Made by a program: the position numbers and the translations under genes. Source: Pirellulales bacterium (GTDB lineage: Bacteria; Planctomycetota; Planctomycetia; Pirellulales; Lacipirellulaceae). Taken from it: a stretch of DNA of 37,720 nt. The notes under the pieces were generated by a model. That model was not told the origin of the DNA and made no database searches. It worked only from the letters and a program-made list of their open reading frames with translations. How positions within the stretch are numbered: the stretch's first letter is position 1; each line of letters begins with the position of its first letter. The stretch is from assembly GCA_022448345.1 (NCBI GenBank), contig JAKVCB010000025.1:1-37720 (forward strand). Reading direction: 5' to 3'. This document shows, piece after piece, positions 16,064 to 23,981 of the stretch.

Positions 16064-17422
16064 TCAAAATAACGTCAGGTATTGATCCACTTCCCACTGC
16101 GTGACTTGCGTGTCGTAAGTCTCCCATTCCTGGGTCTTCAGGTCGAGAAATTCGCCAGCAATCGGCCCAAGTCCTTCCTGGACTACTGAGTCGTCCCGCA
16201 ATTCTTGAACCGCTTCCCACAACGACTGCGGAAGGATCTGGATGCCCGATTCCAAAATTTCCGTCAGCGGCTTCTCGTACAGATTGCCCAGGTTTGGCTC
16301 GCCCGGGTCGAGTTTGCGTTCAATCCCGTCGAGGCCAGCGGTGAGATAGGCGGCCAATGCAAGGTACGGATTGCAACCGGCCGAAACGGTGCGATCTTCA
16401 AAGTGACCAGGCCCTGCGGTCCGTATCATTTGGGTGCGGTTGTTGTCTCCATAGCTTACGAATGCCGGCGTCCAGGTGAATCCGGATCGACTTGACTGCA
16501 AACCGGAACCGAGTTGAAGCCGCTTGTAGCAGTTCACGGTGGGACTGGTCACGGCACAAAGGGCTCGCGCGTGATGCAAGATTCCCCCCACAAAATGGTA
16601 GGCCAGGTCCGAACACCCAAGACCGCGCTTGTCGGAGTCGCTGTCAAAGACCGGTTTTCCACTGGCAGCATCGGCAAGATGGAAATGAACATGGAGTCCA
16701 CTGCCGGTTCGGTCGCTGAACGGCTTGGGCATGTGCGTGGCCAGCGCCCCGTATTTTTTTGCGATTTGCGAAGTGGCCATTTTGAAGAACGTGATCCGAT
16801 CGCAGGTAGTGAGCGCATCGGCGTAATCAAAATTCACTTCGTATTGGCCATTGGCATCCTCGTGATCTGCCTGATAAACGCCCCAGCCAAGGTGATTTAA
16901 CGAGGTGGTTAGCTCCTGGAGATAATCCATCGCCGGTGCCATGGAACGAAAGTCGTAGCAAGGTTTTGAGAGGCCGTCCGCGCCGTCTGGATTCCACGGT
17001 TCAAGCGAGCCATCCTCCTTCCGCGTGACCAAAAAATGTTCCGGTTCCATGCCCACATTAAAAATGTATCCTTTGTCGCGCGCCTCGGATAAGACCCGCT
17101 TGAGATTCGTACGGGCACAGTAGGGATACGACTCGCCATCGACATACAAATCCGCAGCAAACCGGGCGGTATTCGGTAGCCAAGGCAGCGGAGTATAACT
17201 GTCAAGATCGGCCCGCGCCAGCATATCGTGCGAGTGAGGACCTTGTCCGGAACCCCATACCGCAGCCCCGGCAAACCCCGCACCTTCGTCGACCGCGTCG
17301 TCAAAGGAACTGACCGGCACCATTTTTACCTTGGCGGATCCGTGGATATCGACAAATTGAACCAACAGGAAGTCGATCCCCTTCTCCTGCATTTTTTGGC
17401 GAATTTTTTCCCGATCGGACAT
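16064..17422 (-). CDS. Glutamine synthetase family protein, GlnT / gamma-glutamylmethylamide synthetase type
   Basis: This 452-residue enzyme belongs to the glutamine synthetase fold. Its N-terminal VQFVDIHGSAKVKMVPVSSF and GAGFAGAAVWG, the GMEPEHF metal site, YQADHEDANGQYEVNF, MPKPFSDRTGSGLHVHFHL and the NCYKRL and AGCNPYLALAAYLTAGLDG segments resemble GlnT-type enzymes, including gamma-glutamylmethylamide synthetase, which joins methylamine to glutamate using ATP. A clear AGGAAGAG ribosome-binding site precedes the ATG. As first gene of an operon with a sarcosine oxidase/N-methylglutamate dehydrogenase-type complex, a role in methylamine or N-methyl amino acid nitrogen metabolism is likely. 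Plain ammonia-using glutamine synthesis, capturing ammonia set free downstream, cannot be excluded. The specificity needs substrate-pocket comparison. Confidence 0.88.
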   Translation of the reverse strand: MSDREKIRQKMQEKGIDFLLVQFVDIHGSAKVKMVPVSSFDDAVDEGAGFAGAAVWGSGQGPHSHDMLARADLDSYTPLPWLPNTARFAADLYVDGESYPYCARTNLKRVLSEARDKGYIFNVGMEPEHFLVTRKEDGSLEPWNPDGADGLSKPCYDFRSMAPAMDYLQELTTSLNHLGWGVYQADHEDANGQYEVNFDYADALTTCDRITFFKMATSQIAKKYGALATHMPKPFSDRTGSGLHVHFHLADAASGKPVFDSDSDKRGLGCSDLAYHFVGGILHHARALCAVTSPTVNCYKRLQLGSGLQSSRSGFTWTPAFVSYGDNNRTQMIRTAGPGHFEDRTVSAGCNPYLALAAYLTAGLDGIERKLDPGEPNLGNLYEKPLTEILESGIQILPQSLWEAVQELRDDSVVQEGLGPIAGEFLDLKTQEWETYDTQVTQWEVDQYLTLF

Positions 17423-17898
17423 GCTTTCTCTTCCTGTGAAATAACCAAAGACAAGTCGGGGACTTCACTGTTTTACCTACCGGATCACACGCCATCCGGC
17501 GCGTGTTTTTCCAAACGGGTAAAAACGGCCTTCTGATTGGGCCTGCAGACCTACAAAGTGCCAGACGCCATAGCTCGAATTTAACAACCCCGCCGACGTC
17601 TTGCGAGGGGAAACCCAAAGACAACCGCTGAAATTCGTGGGGCCTTCGCTTGCACGACCCAAAACCGGAAAAGGTCCGCTGTAAAAACTCGCATTTTGCG
17701 CACTCCTGACGTAGGGTTCCTCTTGACAAGCCAGCTCAAGCAGCCCACCGTGTGGCACTTGTAGGGTCCGGTCGCTAAAAGTCCGGCAGAGGGTTCTTAA
17801 GGGGAGCTAAATCACCAGTGCTTCCGGACCACCGCTGGACGTTTTGTGCCTTTCGCTCTGCCCGAACTCCAATAGAAACATTCCTGGGAATCTTGCCG
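17423..17898. other. Divergent intergenic region, 476 bases
   Basis: This region separates the divergent glutamine synthetase-like operon and the MFS gene, so it should hold both promoters. I see an inverted repeat with GTTTTT/AAAAAC arms (about 17505-17526) but no consensus promoter that I would defend. Overlapping short frames on the - strand are not convincing genes. Confidence 0.5.
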
Positions 17899-19245
17899 AT
17901 GACCACCACCGTTTCCATCGCCCGTCGGCTTGAGCGGCTGCCAATCACCCGGTACCAGCGGACCATCTTTATTGTCATTGCCACGGCCTGGTTCTTTGAT
18001 TGCGTCGACCTGGCCACGATGACCTTCATTTTGTCATCGATTACCGAGGAATTTTCCCTCAGTCCGCAACAGGCGGGAATGCTGGCCGGCATGAGCTTTC
18101 TGGGTATGTTTCTTGGGGCTGGATCGGCGGGGATCTTGGCTGACCGGTTTGGTCGCTGTGTTGTCTTCCGCTGGAGCATCGTGCTGTGGGGAATCAGTTC
18201 GCTTGCCTGTGCTGCGGCCCCCAACATCGAAACCTTGATGTGCTTTCGGGTTTTACTGGGGGTCGGGCTGGCGATGGAGTTGCCGGTTGCCCAATCGTTG
18301 GTGTGTGAGTTTATTCCTACCAAACAACGCGGAAAATATGTCGCCTTTCTCGAAGGAGGCTGGCCCCTCGGTTTTATTGCAGCCGGAATTTTGGCCCTGG
18401 TTGTCGTCCCGCATTTTGGCTGGCGCGGTGCTTTTGTGGCGGAGGCTATCCCTGCCTTTTTCGTGCTGGTCATTCGCCGTATTGTGCCGGAGTCTCCTCG
18501 CTGGCTCGCCGAGACGGGAAAGTTTCAAGAGGCCGAGGCCGTGCTTGCTACTATGGAGTCCAAAGTAAAATTCTTCCTGCAGGTCGACCATCTTCCAGAA
18601 GTGGAAGCGACTCCCGAAGTTCTTGGCTCGTCGCAACAGCGACCTTTTTCCTTTTTTCAACTATGGCAGGGGGACTATGCACAACGAACCTGCATGGTGT
18701 GGATTCTGTGGTTTTTTGCGTTACTGGGGTACTATGGATTAACCACCTGGCTGGGGGCTTTGCTCGAAGAGAGGGGCTATCAAACGGACAATTCAACCCT
18801 TTATGTCACATTGATGGCCTTAGCAGGGATTCCCGGATTTCTCGTCGCGGCCTACCTCCTGGAGGCATGGGGCAGAAAACCGGTGATCATCAGCGCGCTT
18901 ATTGGCGCCGCCGTTTTGGGCTACTGCTATGGGACGGCAACCAGCCACAACATGATGATCGTCTCTGGGCTGGGAATGCAGTTTTTTATGTTTGGAATGT
19001 GGTCGGTCATCTATGCCTATACTCCCGAACTTTATCCGACCCACGCCCGTGCAACCGGAGCCGGTTTCGCCAGTTCCGTGGGCCGGCTCGGTGCTTTCCT
19101 GGGGCCCACCTTGGTCGGCGTGATCCTTCCCCAGACTGGCCAGCCAGGCGTGTTTATGATGGCCGGTGGTTCCTTCTTTATTGCCGCACTGGCGGTGCTC
19201 CTGCTAGGAAAAGAAACCAAGGGCATTCTGCTCGAAGAAATCTGA
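17899..19245 (+). CDS. MFS transporter, sugar/acid-porter type
   Basis: This 448-residue major facilitator protein has 12 predicted spans. It starts with an amphipathic RRLERLPITRYQRTIFIVI stretch seen in acid and aromatic-acid/H+ symporter and niacin-type porters. The first cytoplasmic loop has GILADRFGRCVVF, the middle has PESPRWLAETGKFQEAEAV as in sugar-porter relatives, and the second half has YTPELYPTHARATGAG, common in this MFS branch. The ATG at 17899 is chosen because upstream in-frame residues are not transporter-like. It is divergent from the glutamine synthetase-sox operon and could import its substrate, but this is inference from position only. It is convergent with the amidotransferase gene 68 bases away. 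Confidence 0.92.
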   Translation: MTTTVSIARRLERLPITRYQRTIFIVIATAWFFDCVDLATMTFILSSITEEFSLSPQQAGMLAGMSFLGMFLGAGSAGILADRFGRCVVFRWSIVLWGISSLACAAAPNIETLMCFRVLLGVGLAMELPVAQSLVCEFIPTKQRGKYVAFLEGGWPLGFIAAGILALVVVPHFGWRGAFVAEAIPAFFVLVIRRIVPESPRWLAETGKFQEAEAVLATMESKVKFFLQVDHLPEVEATPEVLGSSQQRPFSFFQLWQGDYAQRTCMVWILWFFALLGYYGLTTWLGALLEERGYQTDNSTLYVTLMALAGIPGFLVAAYLLEAWGRKPVIISALIGAAVLGYCYGTATSHNMMIVSGLGMQFFMFGMWSVIYAYTPELYPTHARATGAGFASSVGRLGAFLGPTLVGVILPQTGQPGVFMMAGGSFFIAALAVLLLGKETKGILLEEI

Positions 19246-19313
19246 TCCGATGCAAACCGTTTTCTGTGTCGACAACGTTTTGCCGTGCCGGTGCGCGCTC
19301 GCCAGCCCACCCG

Positions 19314-20129
19314 CTAGGAGACCGAAAATGGAGTGATCGCGGTCGAGCCACCTTCTGCCGTGAGCAAAGACGACTCGGGGACCTCTGCCCAATGCTCTGC
19401 CAGTTCATCGAGAGGCTCGGAGACCACGATGACCCCATCGTCCGGAAGGGGCCCATACGTACCGTCCACCTCCTTGAGGGCATGGATGTGACAACTGTGA
19501 TAGAGCGTTCTGGACTGATGATTGCTCGAATACCTTACCGCCCATAATCGCTCGCCATCGGTCACGCAGGCACTGAAAAAAAACGGGAGGTTGATCCCTG
19601 CTGCTTCCACTGCACGAGTCACGTAACCCATCGTCCGCGACAATGCTGCCGGGGGGTCTTTTTGCAATCCGAACGTGAGCGCCAGAAAGAATAATATCTC
19701 CGAATCGGTCGACCCTTCGATGTAGGGAAACAACGACGGCTCCACATCGAACATGAACTGGCGCCGCAACTTGTCAAATTCCGGGATGGCACCGTTGTGC
19801 TGAAAAAGCCACCGGTCGTAGGTGAACGGATGGCAATTCGTTTTTTGGACAGGCGCCCCCGTCGCCGCACGGACGTGCGCTAGAAACAAGGGCGACTGAA
19901 CGTGGTCCGCCAGGCTGCGAAAATTGGTGTCATTCCAGGCCGGATGCGTATCCCGATAAACGCCAGGCACTCGCTCAGCGCCATACCATCCCACCCCAAG
20001 ACCATCGCCATTGGTTGTGTAGACGTTTTCCCTTGCGTGACGACTTTGATCGATCAACGAGTGATTGGGGCGCACCAGCAGCGAACTCAACGTGACGGCG
20101 GGACCCTGATAAGCAAGCCAGCGACACAT
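19314..20129 (-). CDS. Class II glutamine amidotransferase, YafJ/EgtC type
   Basis: This 271-residue protein starts MCRWLAYQG, with the catalytic N-terminal Cys (Cys2) exposed after Met removal. It continues with the family stretches RPNHSLIDQS, TTNGDGLGVGWYG, PLFLAHVRAATG, TNCHPF, FQHNGAIPEF and EGSTDSEILFFLAL. This is the class II (Ntn) glutaminase fold of YafJ and EgtC (gamma-glutamyl hydrolase in ergothioneine synthesis). No other ergothioneine gene is visible, so its acceptor is unknown. The ATG at 20129 is fixed by the need for Cys2; a longer frame to 20252 would bury it. It is not the MgsA-type amidotransferase of the N-methylglutamate pathway, which would begin MCGIVG. Confidence 0.93.
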   Translation of the reverse strand: MCRWLAYQGPAVTLSSLLVRPNHSLIDQSRHARENVYTTNGDGLGVGWYGAERVPGVYRDTHPAWNDTNFRSLADHVQSPLFLAHVRAATGAPVQKTNCHPFTYDRWLFQHNGAIPEFDKLRRQFMFDVEPSLFPYIEGSTDSEILFFLALTFGLQKDPPAALSRTMGYVTRAVEAAGINLPFFFSACVTDGERLWAVRYSSNHQSRTLYHSCHIHALKEVDGTYGPLPDDGVIVVSEPLDELAEHWAEVPESSLLTAEGGSTAITPFSVS

Positions 20130-21217
20130 ACCCGCACCCTCCAACAGAACAACTGGTTCAACCCGCACAAGAGCATGCCTGTAAACGGACCAACTAGACG
20201 ACGCCCCTAAATTGATTATTGAAGGCGACAGCCTACTCTGCAATGACCTCATTCAACACGCGTAACCTGGCCAGTGGTTGCTGGTGGTTTGCCCTTTCGC
20301 TTGACTGCCCCGCATACTGGCATGCGATTGGCTTTCACATCGATCGCTCCCAAATAGCGGGGCACTCATATTTATCGAAGCGACGTTCCGTTTTCCAGTT
20401 GCCAAACACACCTGCGTCCCGAGCCTGACAGGCTCGCAAAATGCGGGCAAGGGGCAAGCCGTTTTTGTTGGCCCCCCCTCGGAAAGAAAGTTTTCTAAAC
20501 ATATTTTGCGCGTCCGGTTCCCGCGCCACCCTATCGACGAAATGGATCCGCGCGTTGATCGACTCATGCCTGAGGCCGGCGACCTTTTTCCAACCCTCAC
20601 TCCTGGGAGGCCGGATATTCACCGATTATTCCGGAAATAGAGTTGCACTCCAACTGGGCTGTTTGCCCAAACAGGATTTCCTTTCAGACGAACAATGATA
20701 GACGTAACCAGTTTACCTACAGGATATTACGGCGCCACTTGTGCCCACCGTTAAGAAGTTTGTCGCTCCAAGTGAGTGAGGGCCTGCAACTCCGGCCAAG
20801 CGTGGCGAAAACTTTTTTTGAAGCTAGGCCGATTGTCCAGCTTTGCTTCACTGAAAACAACGGAGTCCTCCACCAACCCCAACCGCCGCAAGCGTCCCTT
20901 GCAGACAGGCCTTGATCCAGGGAAATTTGCCTCCGCAAATCGGCCTTCACCCCATTGCTCGGGTACGGTCGAACAACTATATTCTTGGCGTCGCGACGAA
21001 TCGTGACGAGCAGGTATGAAGATGAAGGAAATAAAGAAGGTTGACACGTGGTCACGGTCTCTTTTCGCCTCGCGCCGCATGCTGCGTAGCCGTGCTCTTC
21101 AAAGAAGTGCCCCGCGCCGGATTTGTGGCTATCTGCTCCCAAGCTATTCGGGTTTTTGGTTTGCTTCACAAGGAGTAATACCGTTTACCCATGTTTCGAG
21201 TTTTGCGGAGGGCAGAA
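20130..21217. other. Long region without a recognisable gene, about 1.1 kb
   Basis: Between the divergent amidotransferase and cold-shock genes I find no frame with a convincing protein. Several frames of 70-150 codons overlap one another on both strands and read as arginine-, serine- and cysteine-rich chance translations. No tRNA or known structured RNA was recognised. A TTGACA box occurs at 21041-21046 but lacks a fitting -10 box. A loose sigma-54-like TGGCATG-N4-TGGCT occurs at 20318-20333. Confidence 0.5.
21207..21212 (+). promoter_or_regulatory. Ribosome-binding site fixing the cold-shock gene start
   Basis: GGAGGG lies five bases before the ATG at 21218 and decides against the longer frame starting at 21191. 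Confidence 0.85.
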
Positions 21218-21418
21218 ATGCCAGAGGGTAAGATTAAAAAATTGGTGTCGGATCGTGGTTTTGGATTTGTTGAAGGAAATCCCAACGATTTATTTTTCCA
21301 CCATTCGGAGGTACAGGGTTTAGCCTTCGAGGAATTGCAAGAGGGCCAATTGGTCGAATATGAGGTGGGCGAGGGTCGCAAGGGCCCCTGTGCAACTACC
21401 ATACGCTCAGTTGAGTAA
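21218..21418 (+). CDS. Cold-shock-domain protein (CspA family)
   Basis: This 66-residue single-domain nucleic-acid-binding protein has the CspA fold. MPEGKIKKLVSDRGFGFVEG contains the RNP1-like GFGFVEG, and DLFFHHSEV is the RNP2-like strand with the paired aromatics and histidines. KGPCATTIRSVE forms the last strand. Such proteins bind single-stranded RNA and DNA and act as RNA chaperones. A strong GGAGGG site lies five bases before the ATG. A clear intrinsic terminator follows 46 bases after the stop, so the gene is monocistronic. The long empty stretch upstream could include an extended 5' leader. Confidence 0.95.
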   Translation: MPEGKIKKLVSDRGFGFVEGNPNDLFFHHSEVQGLAFEELQEGQLVEYEVGEGRKGPCATTIRSVE

Positions 21419-21464
21419 GCTCAAATGATTGACGGCCAGGCCGCCATGATCAAAAACAACTGCG

Positions 21465-21499
21465 AAAACGCCCCTCGAACTCTCGGGGGGCGTTTTTTA
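21465..21499 (+). terminator. Rho-independent terminator after the cold-shock gene
   Basis: AAAACGCCCC pairs with GGGGCGTTTT, with a small inner CGA/TCG stem, and ends in TTTTTT. It can also serve the convergent - strand gene ending at 21550, because the outer arms are AAAACG/CGTTTT. Confidence 0.9.
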
Positions 21500-21549
21500 T
21501 AGCCACCTGCATGGCAACCGCTGGAAAAACCACCTTGATTTGCTGCAGA

Positions 21550-22824
21550 TCAAGGCTTTGCGGTCGGCAAGGTATCCCTGACCTCAATGGCCTGGTCGCC
21601 TTGCAGATCGGCAATCCATCGTCGTTGATCCGCGACGGCCTCACGACCAAGATGCAGGCCAAAGTCGAGTACAAATTGGCGTGTTTCTCCTGCCGCAAGT
21701 TTGGGGACACGGCCAAATTGGCGCTCAATACTACGGTGCAAGGGGAAGCCCGTGGCAGGTTCCAAACCGGTGACATAACCGTCTTCCTCAGAAATTGTAT
21801 TCTTCCAGACGGTTAAGTAAGGAAGTTGCTCTACATTCCAGCGAATTGTCGTTCCAATGTCGGCCGCTGCGTTTTCGAGGAGGATTTGTGTCAGCCCATC
21901 GGCGTTGGCAAGAGGCTTCAAGCAGAAGACTTCTTCTACAAAGCCAGCTTGGGGGCCATCATATTCGGCAAAATGGCCAATCGCCTTGGCAGAGTATTCA
22001 CTGATTGGAGCTACCCAACTGGCAGGCGTAGCAATCTTTGCGCCGGCCTCCAAGATCGGCTGACCATAGTTCGTGTGATAGATGAGTTGCATCTCTTGTG
22101 GACTGCCACTGATGTTCGTGACCGAATCGCTGATACGAAGGCTGTCGGAACCTGGAGTCGTTGAAATGTCGGTCTCCAGGGTCAACTTGGGCCCGTGAAA
22201 CGTTCGCTCATGCACGATGCCACGAACATGGATCCGATAAGGAGCCTGCTCATCGACCGACACTTCTACGCGCGAGGCGGGGATATTGCCGATCTTGCCG
22301 TGCAGCGTCAAATTCATCTCCGCCTCGTCGCCAGTATTGGTAATGAATTTGTCGGGTCCTGGGGAACCGGCGAACTCCAGTCCACACCGCACCATCCATT
22401 CGTTAAACCCTTCCAGCCACCCCAGCCCGTTGCGACTTTCCAGATTAATAAATCGTGGATGGACAATTTCGCGGATGGGTGAGTCCCAGCCAAGCCGTGT
22501 GTCACCATGCTGTACCTGCAGCACACTCATGCCACGGGTCGGCACAATCGTGATCTGCATCGCGCCGTTGTCAATAGTGACAAGTTCCACACCCTCCTGT
22601 TTGCCACCCCGGAGGATTGACCTGGTGACCGACCACTGGGTCGGACACTTGGGAGTCATCTCGCTCCCGAGAAGCTTGGTGGTTTCGGAAGTCGCATTGC
22701 TTTCTGTATTGGTTAAAACCACAGTCTTGGTTCCGGGGGCCGCATGGGAGGTTGGAGACAACAGGGCGAGAGTAACGCAACCCACAGCCAGCTTACAAGT
22801 CATAGAAAAGAAAAGATTGTTCAT
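21550..22824 (-). CDS. Secreted DUF4432/aldose 1-epimerase-like protein
   Basis: This 424-residue protein has a signal peptide (MNNLFFSMTCKLAVGCVTLALLSPTSHAA, about residues 1-29) and then a galactose-mutarotase-like beta-sandwich of the DUF4432 type. Family-like stretches are VELVTIDNGAMQITIVPTRGMSV, GWDSP, WLEGFNEWMVRCGLE, LHGKIGNIPAS and LIYHTNYGQPIL. Such proteins bind or epimerise sugars, but no activity is established for secreted planctomycete members. The ATG at 22824 is chosen because it opens a proper signal peptide; the frame itself extends to 22878. It is convergent with the cold-shock gene and shares its terminator region. No operon partner is seen. Confidence 0.87.
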   Translation of the reverse strand: MNNLFFSMTCKLAVGCVTLALLSPTSHAAPGTKTVVLTNTESNATSETTKLLGSEMTPKCPTQWSVTRSILRGGKQEGVELVTIDNGAMQITIVPTRGMSVLQVQHGDTRLGWDSPIREIVHPRFINLESRNGLGWLEGFNEWMVRCGLEFAGSPGPDKFITNTGDEAEMNLTLHGKIGNIPASRVEVSVDEQAPYRIHVRGIVHERTFHGPKLTLETDISTTPGSDSLRISDSVTNISGSPQEMQLIYHTNYGQPILEAGAKIATPASWVAPISEYSAKAIGHFAEYDGPQAGFVEEVFCLKPLANADGLTQILLENAAADIGTTIRWNVEQLPYLTVWKNTISEEDGYVTGLEPATGFPLHRSIERQFGRVPKLAAGETRQFVLDFGLHLGREAVADQRRWIADLQGDQAIEVRDTLPTAKP

Positions 22825-23145
22825 AGCAGTTGTTCCCGGTCGGTCAGAATATAGCGAACCTTGATGGAAACCGTCCAATATGCCCGCTGGCGGGACAAAA
22901 GTCGAGGCACAGGTAAATTTGCCGCCACCGGAACCCAGGCTAAAACGGTGCTAGATGCCGTCTATGTGGCGAGGCCCATACGGCCACTCGATTGTAGTCC
23001 CCCACGGAGGCCGGCCCCGACTGCTGTGGCAGGTTCCACAAAATTGTCGCTTGAGCCGCGGAATCCATGCGCCGCCAAGCACGAAACACCCACTAGTCAT
23101 ACGAACGGAATTTGGTAACGTCCAGGAAACGCCCCCGGAGACCGT
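22825..23145. other. Divergent intergenic region, 321 bases
   Basis: It should contain promoters for the DUF4432-type gene (-) and the BtuF-like gene (+). I looked for a cobalamin riboswitch upstream of the BtuF-like gene and did not recognise its conserved boxes. Nothing else is supportable. Confidence 0.5.
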
Positions 23146-23937
23146 ATGGATCAGCGCGCGCCAGAACGCATTATTTGTTTAACTGCAGAGACCACCGAAA
23201 CGCTCTACTTGCTGAACGAGCAGTGGCGCATTGTCGGGGTATCCAGTTTTGCCACCCGGCCAAGTTGTGCACTTCGGGAAAAACCGGTGGTGTCGACCTA
23301 CACGACCGCCCACCTGGAAGAGATTCAAGATCTACGGCCTGATTTAGTGTTGGGATTTTCCGACTTGCAGGCCTCGATTGCTGCAGACCTTGTTCGGCGC
23401 GGCCTTGCAGTTCACATCTTTAACCAACGAAGTATCAATGGCATTTTGCAAATGATCCGGATGATTGGCGGACTGATCGATTGCGCAGAGAAGGCCGATG
23501 CCTTGATCGGTCGCCTCGAGACTGGACTGGAAGCGTTACGACGGCAAACTGCAAAGTGGGAGTTCCGACCTAAAGTCTATTTTGAAGAGTGGGACGACCC
23601 ACTCATCAGCGGAATTGGTTGGATCAGTGAGCTGATTACCATCGCCGGGGGAAACGACTGCTTTGCAGAATTCATCCGGGAACCTTTTGCTAAAAACCGC
23701 ATCATTGCGGACCCGGCCGAGGTGGTTCGCCGGCAGCCCGACGTGATCTTGGCCTCTTGGTGCGGTAAGCCTTTTGACTGCCATCGCCTGCGGACACGGC
23801 CTGGCTGGGACTCAATTCCCGCGGTCAAGAGCGGACGGGTTTTTGAAATTGAGCCATCCCTGGTATTGCAGCCAGGACCAGCCGCACTCCATGAAGGCCT
23901 CGCCCAAATTCACGCACGGATTGCAATGGCAACTTAA
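23146..23937 (+). CDS. BtuF/cobalamin-binding-like periplasmic-type binding protein without signal peptide
   Basis: This 263-residue protein has the two-lobed helical-backbone fold of BtuF/FhuD-type binding proteins (Peripla_BP_2). RIICLTAETTETLYLLN opens the first lobe. LEEIQDLRPDLVLGFSDLQASIAADLVRRGL is the hallmark middle. The second lobe has YFEEWDDPLISGIGWISELITIAGG and PDVILASWCGKP. In transport systems such proteins deliver vitamin B12 or iron chelates to an ABC importer. This one has no signal peptide and no importer genes nearby, so it may be cytoplasmic and sense or carry its ligand. The ATG at 23146 fits the domain start. It is convergent with the PQQ-like propeller gene 44 bases away. 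Confidence 0.85.
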   Translation: MDQRAPERIICLTAETTETLYLLNEQWRIVGVSSFATRPSCALREKPVVSTYTTAHLEEIQDLRPDLVLGFSDLQASIAADLVRRGLAVHIFNQRSINGILQMIRMIGGLIDCAEKADALIGRLETGLEALRRQTAKWEFRPKVYFEEWDDPLISGIGWISELITIAGGNDCFAEFIREPFAKNRIIADPAEVVRRQPDVILASWCGKPFDCHRLRTRPGWDSIPAVKSGRVFEIEPSLVLQPGPAALHEGLAQIHARIAMAT

Positions 23938-23981
23938 GAGGCTCGCTTGCGGAGACGCGCCAGCCGTCTCAGCGGAAACAT

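Noticed and set aside
19314-20129. Amidotransferase as the MgsA subunit of N-methylglutamate synthase
   Set aside because: It begins MCRWLAYQG and follows YafJ/EgtC motifs; MgsA-type proteins begin MCGIVG and are followed by MgsB and MgsC, which are absent.
20318-20333. TGGCATG-N4-TGGCT as a second sigma-54 promoter
   Set aside because: It has two deviations from consensus and lies about 880 bases from the nearest downstream gene, so chance is more likely.
21041-21069. TTGACA box as a sigma-70 promoter for the cold-shock gene
   Set aside because: At the correct spacing the -10 position reads TTCGCC, which is not a usable box.
20717-21169. A 150-residue - strand frame as a gene
   Set aside because: No ribosome-binding site and no recognisable domain, and it overlaps several equally long frames on both strands.
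22879-23145. Cobalamin riboswitch upstream of the BtuF-like gene
   Set aside because: The conserved B12-box and core elements were not found by eye.
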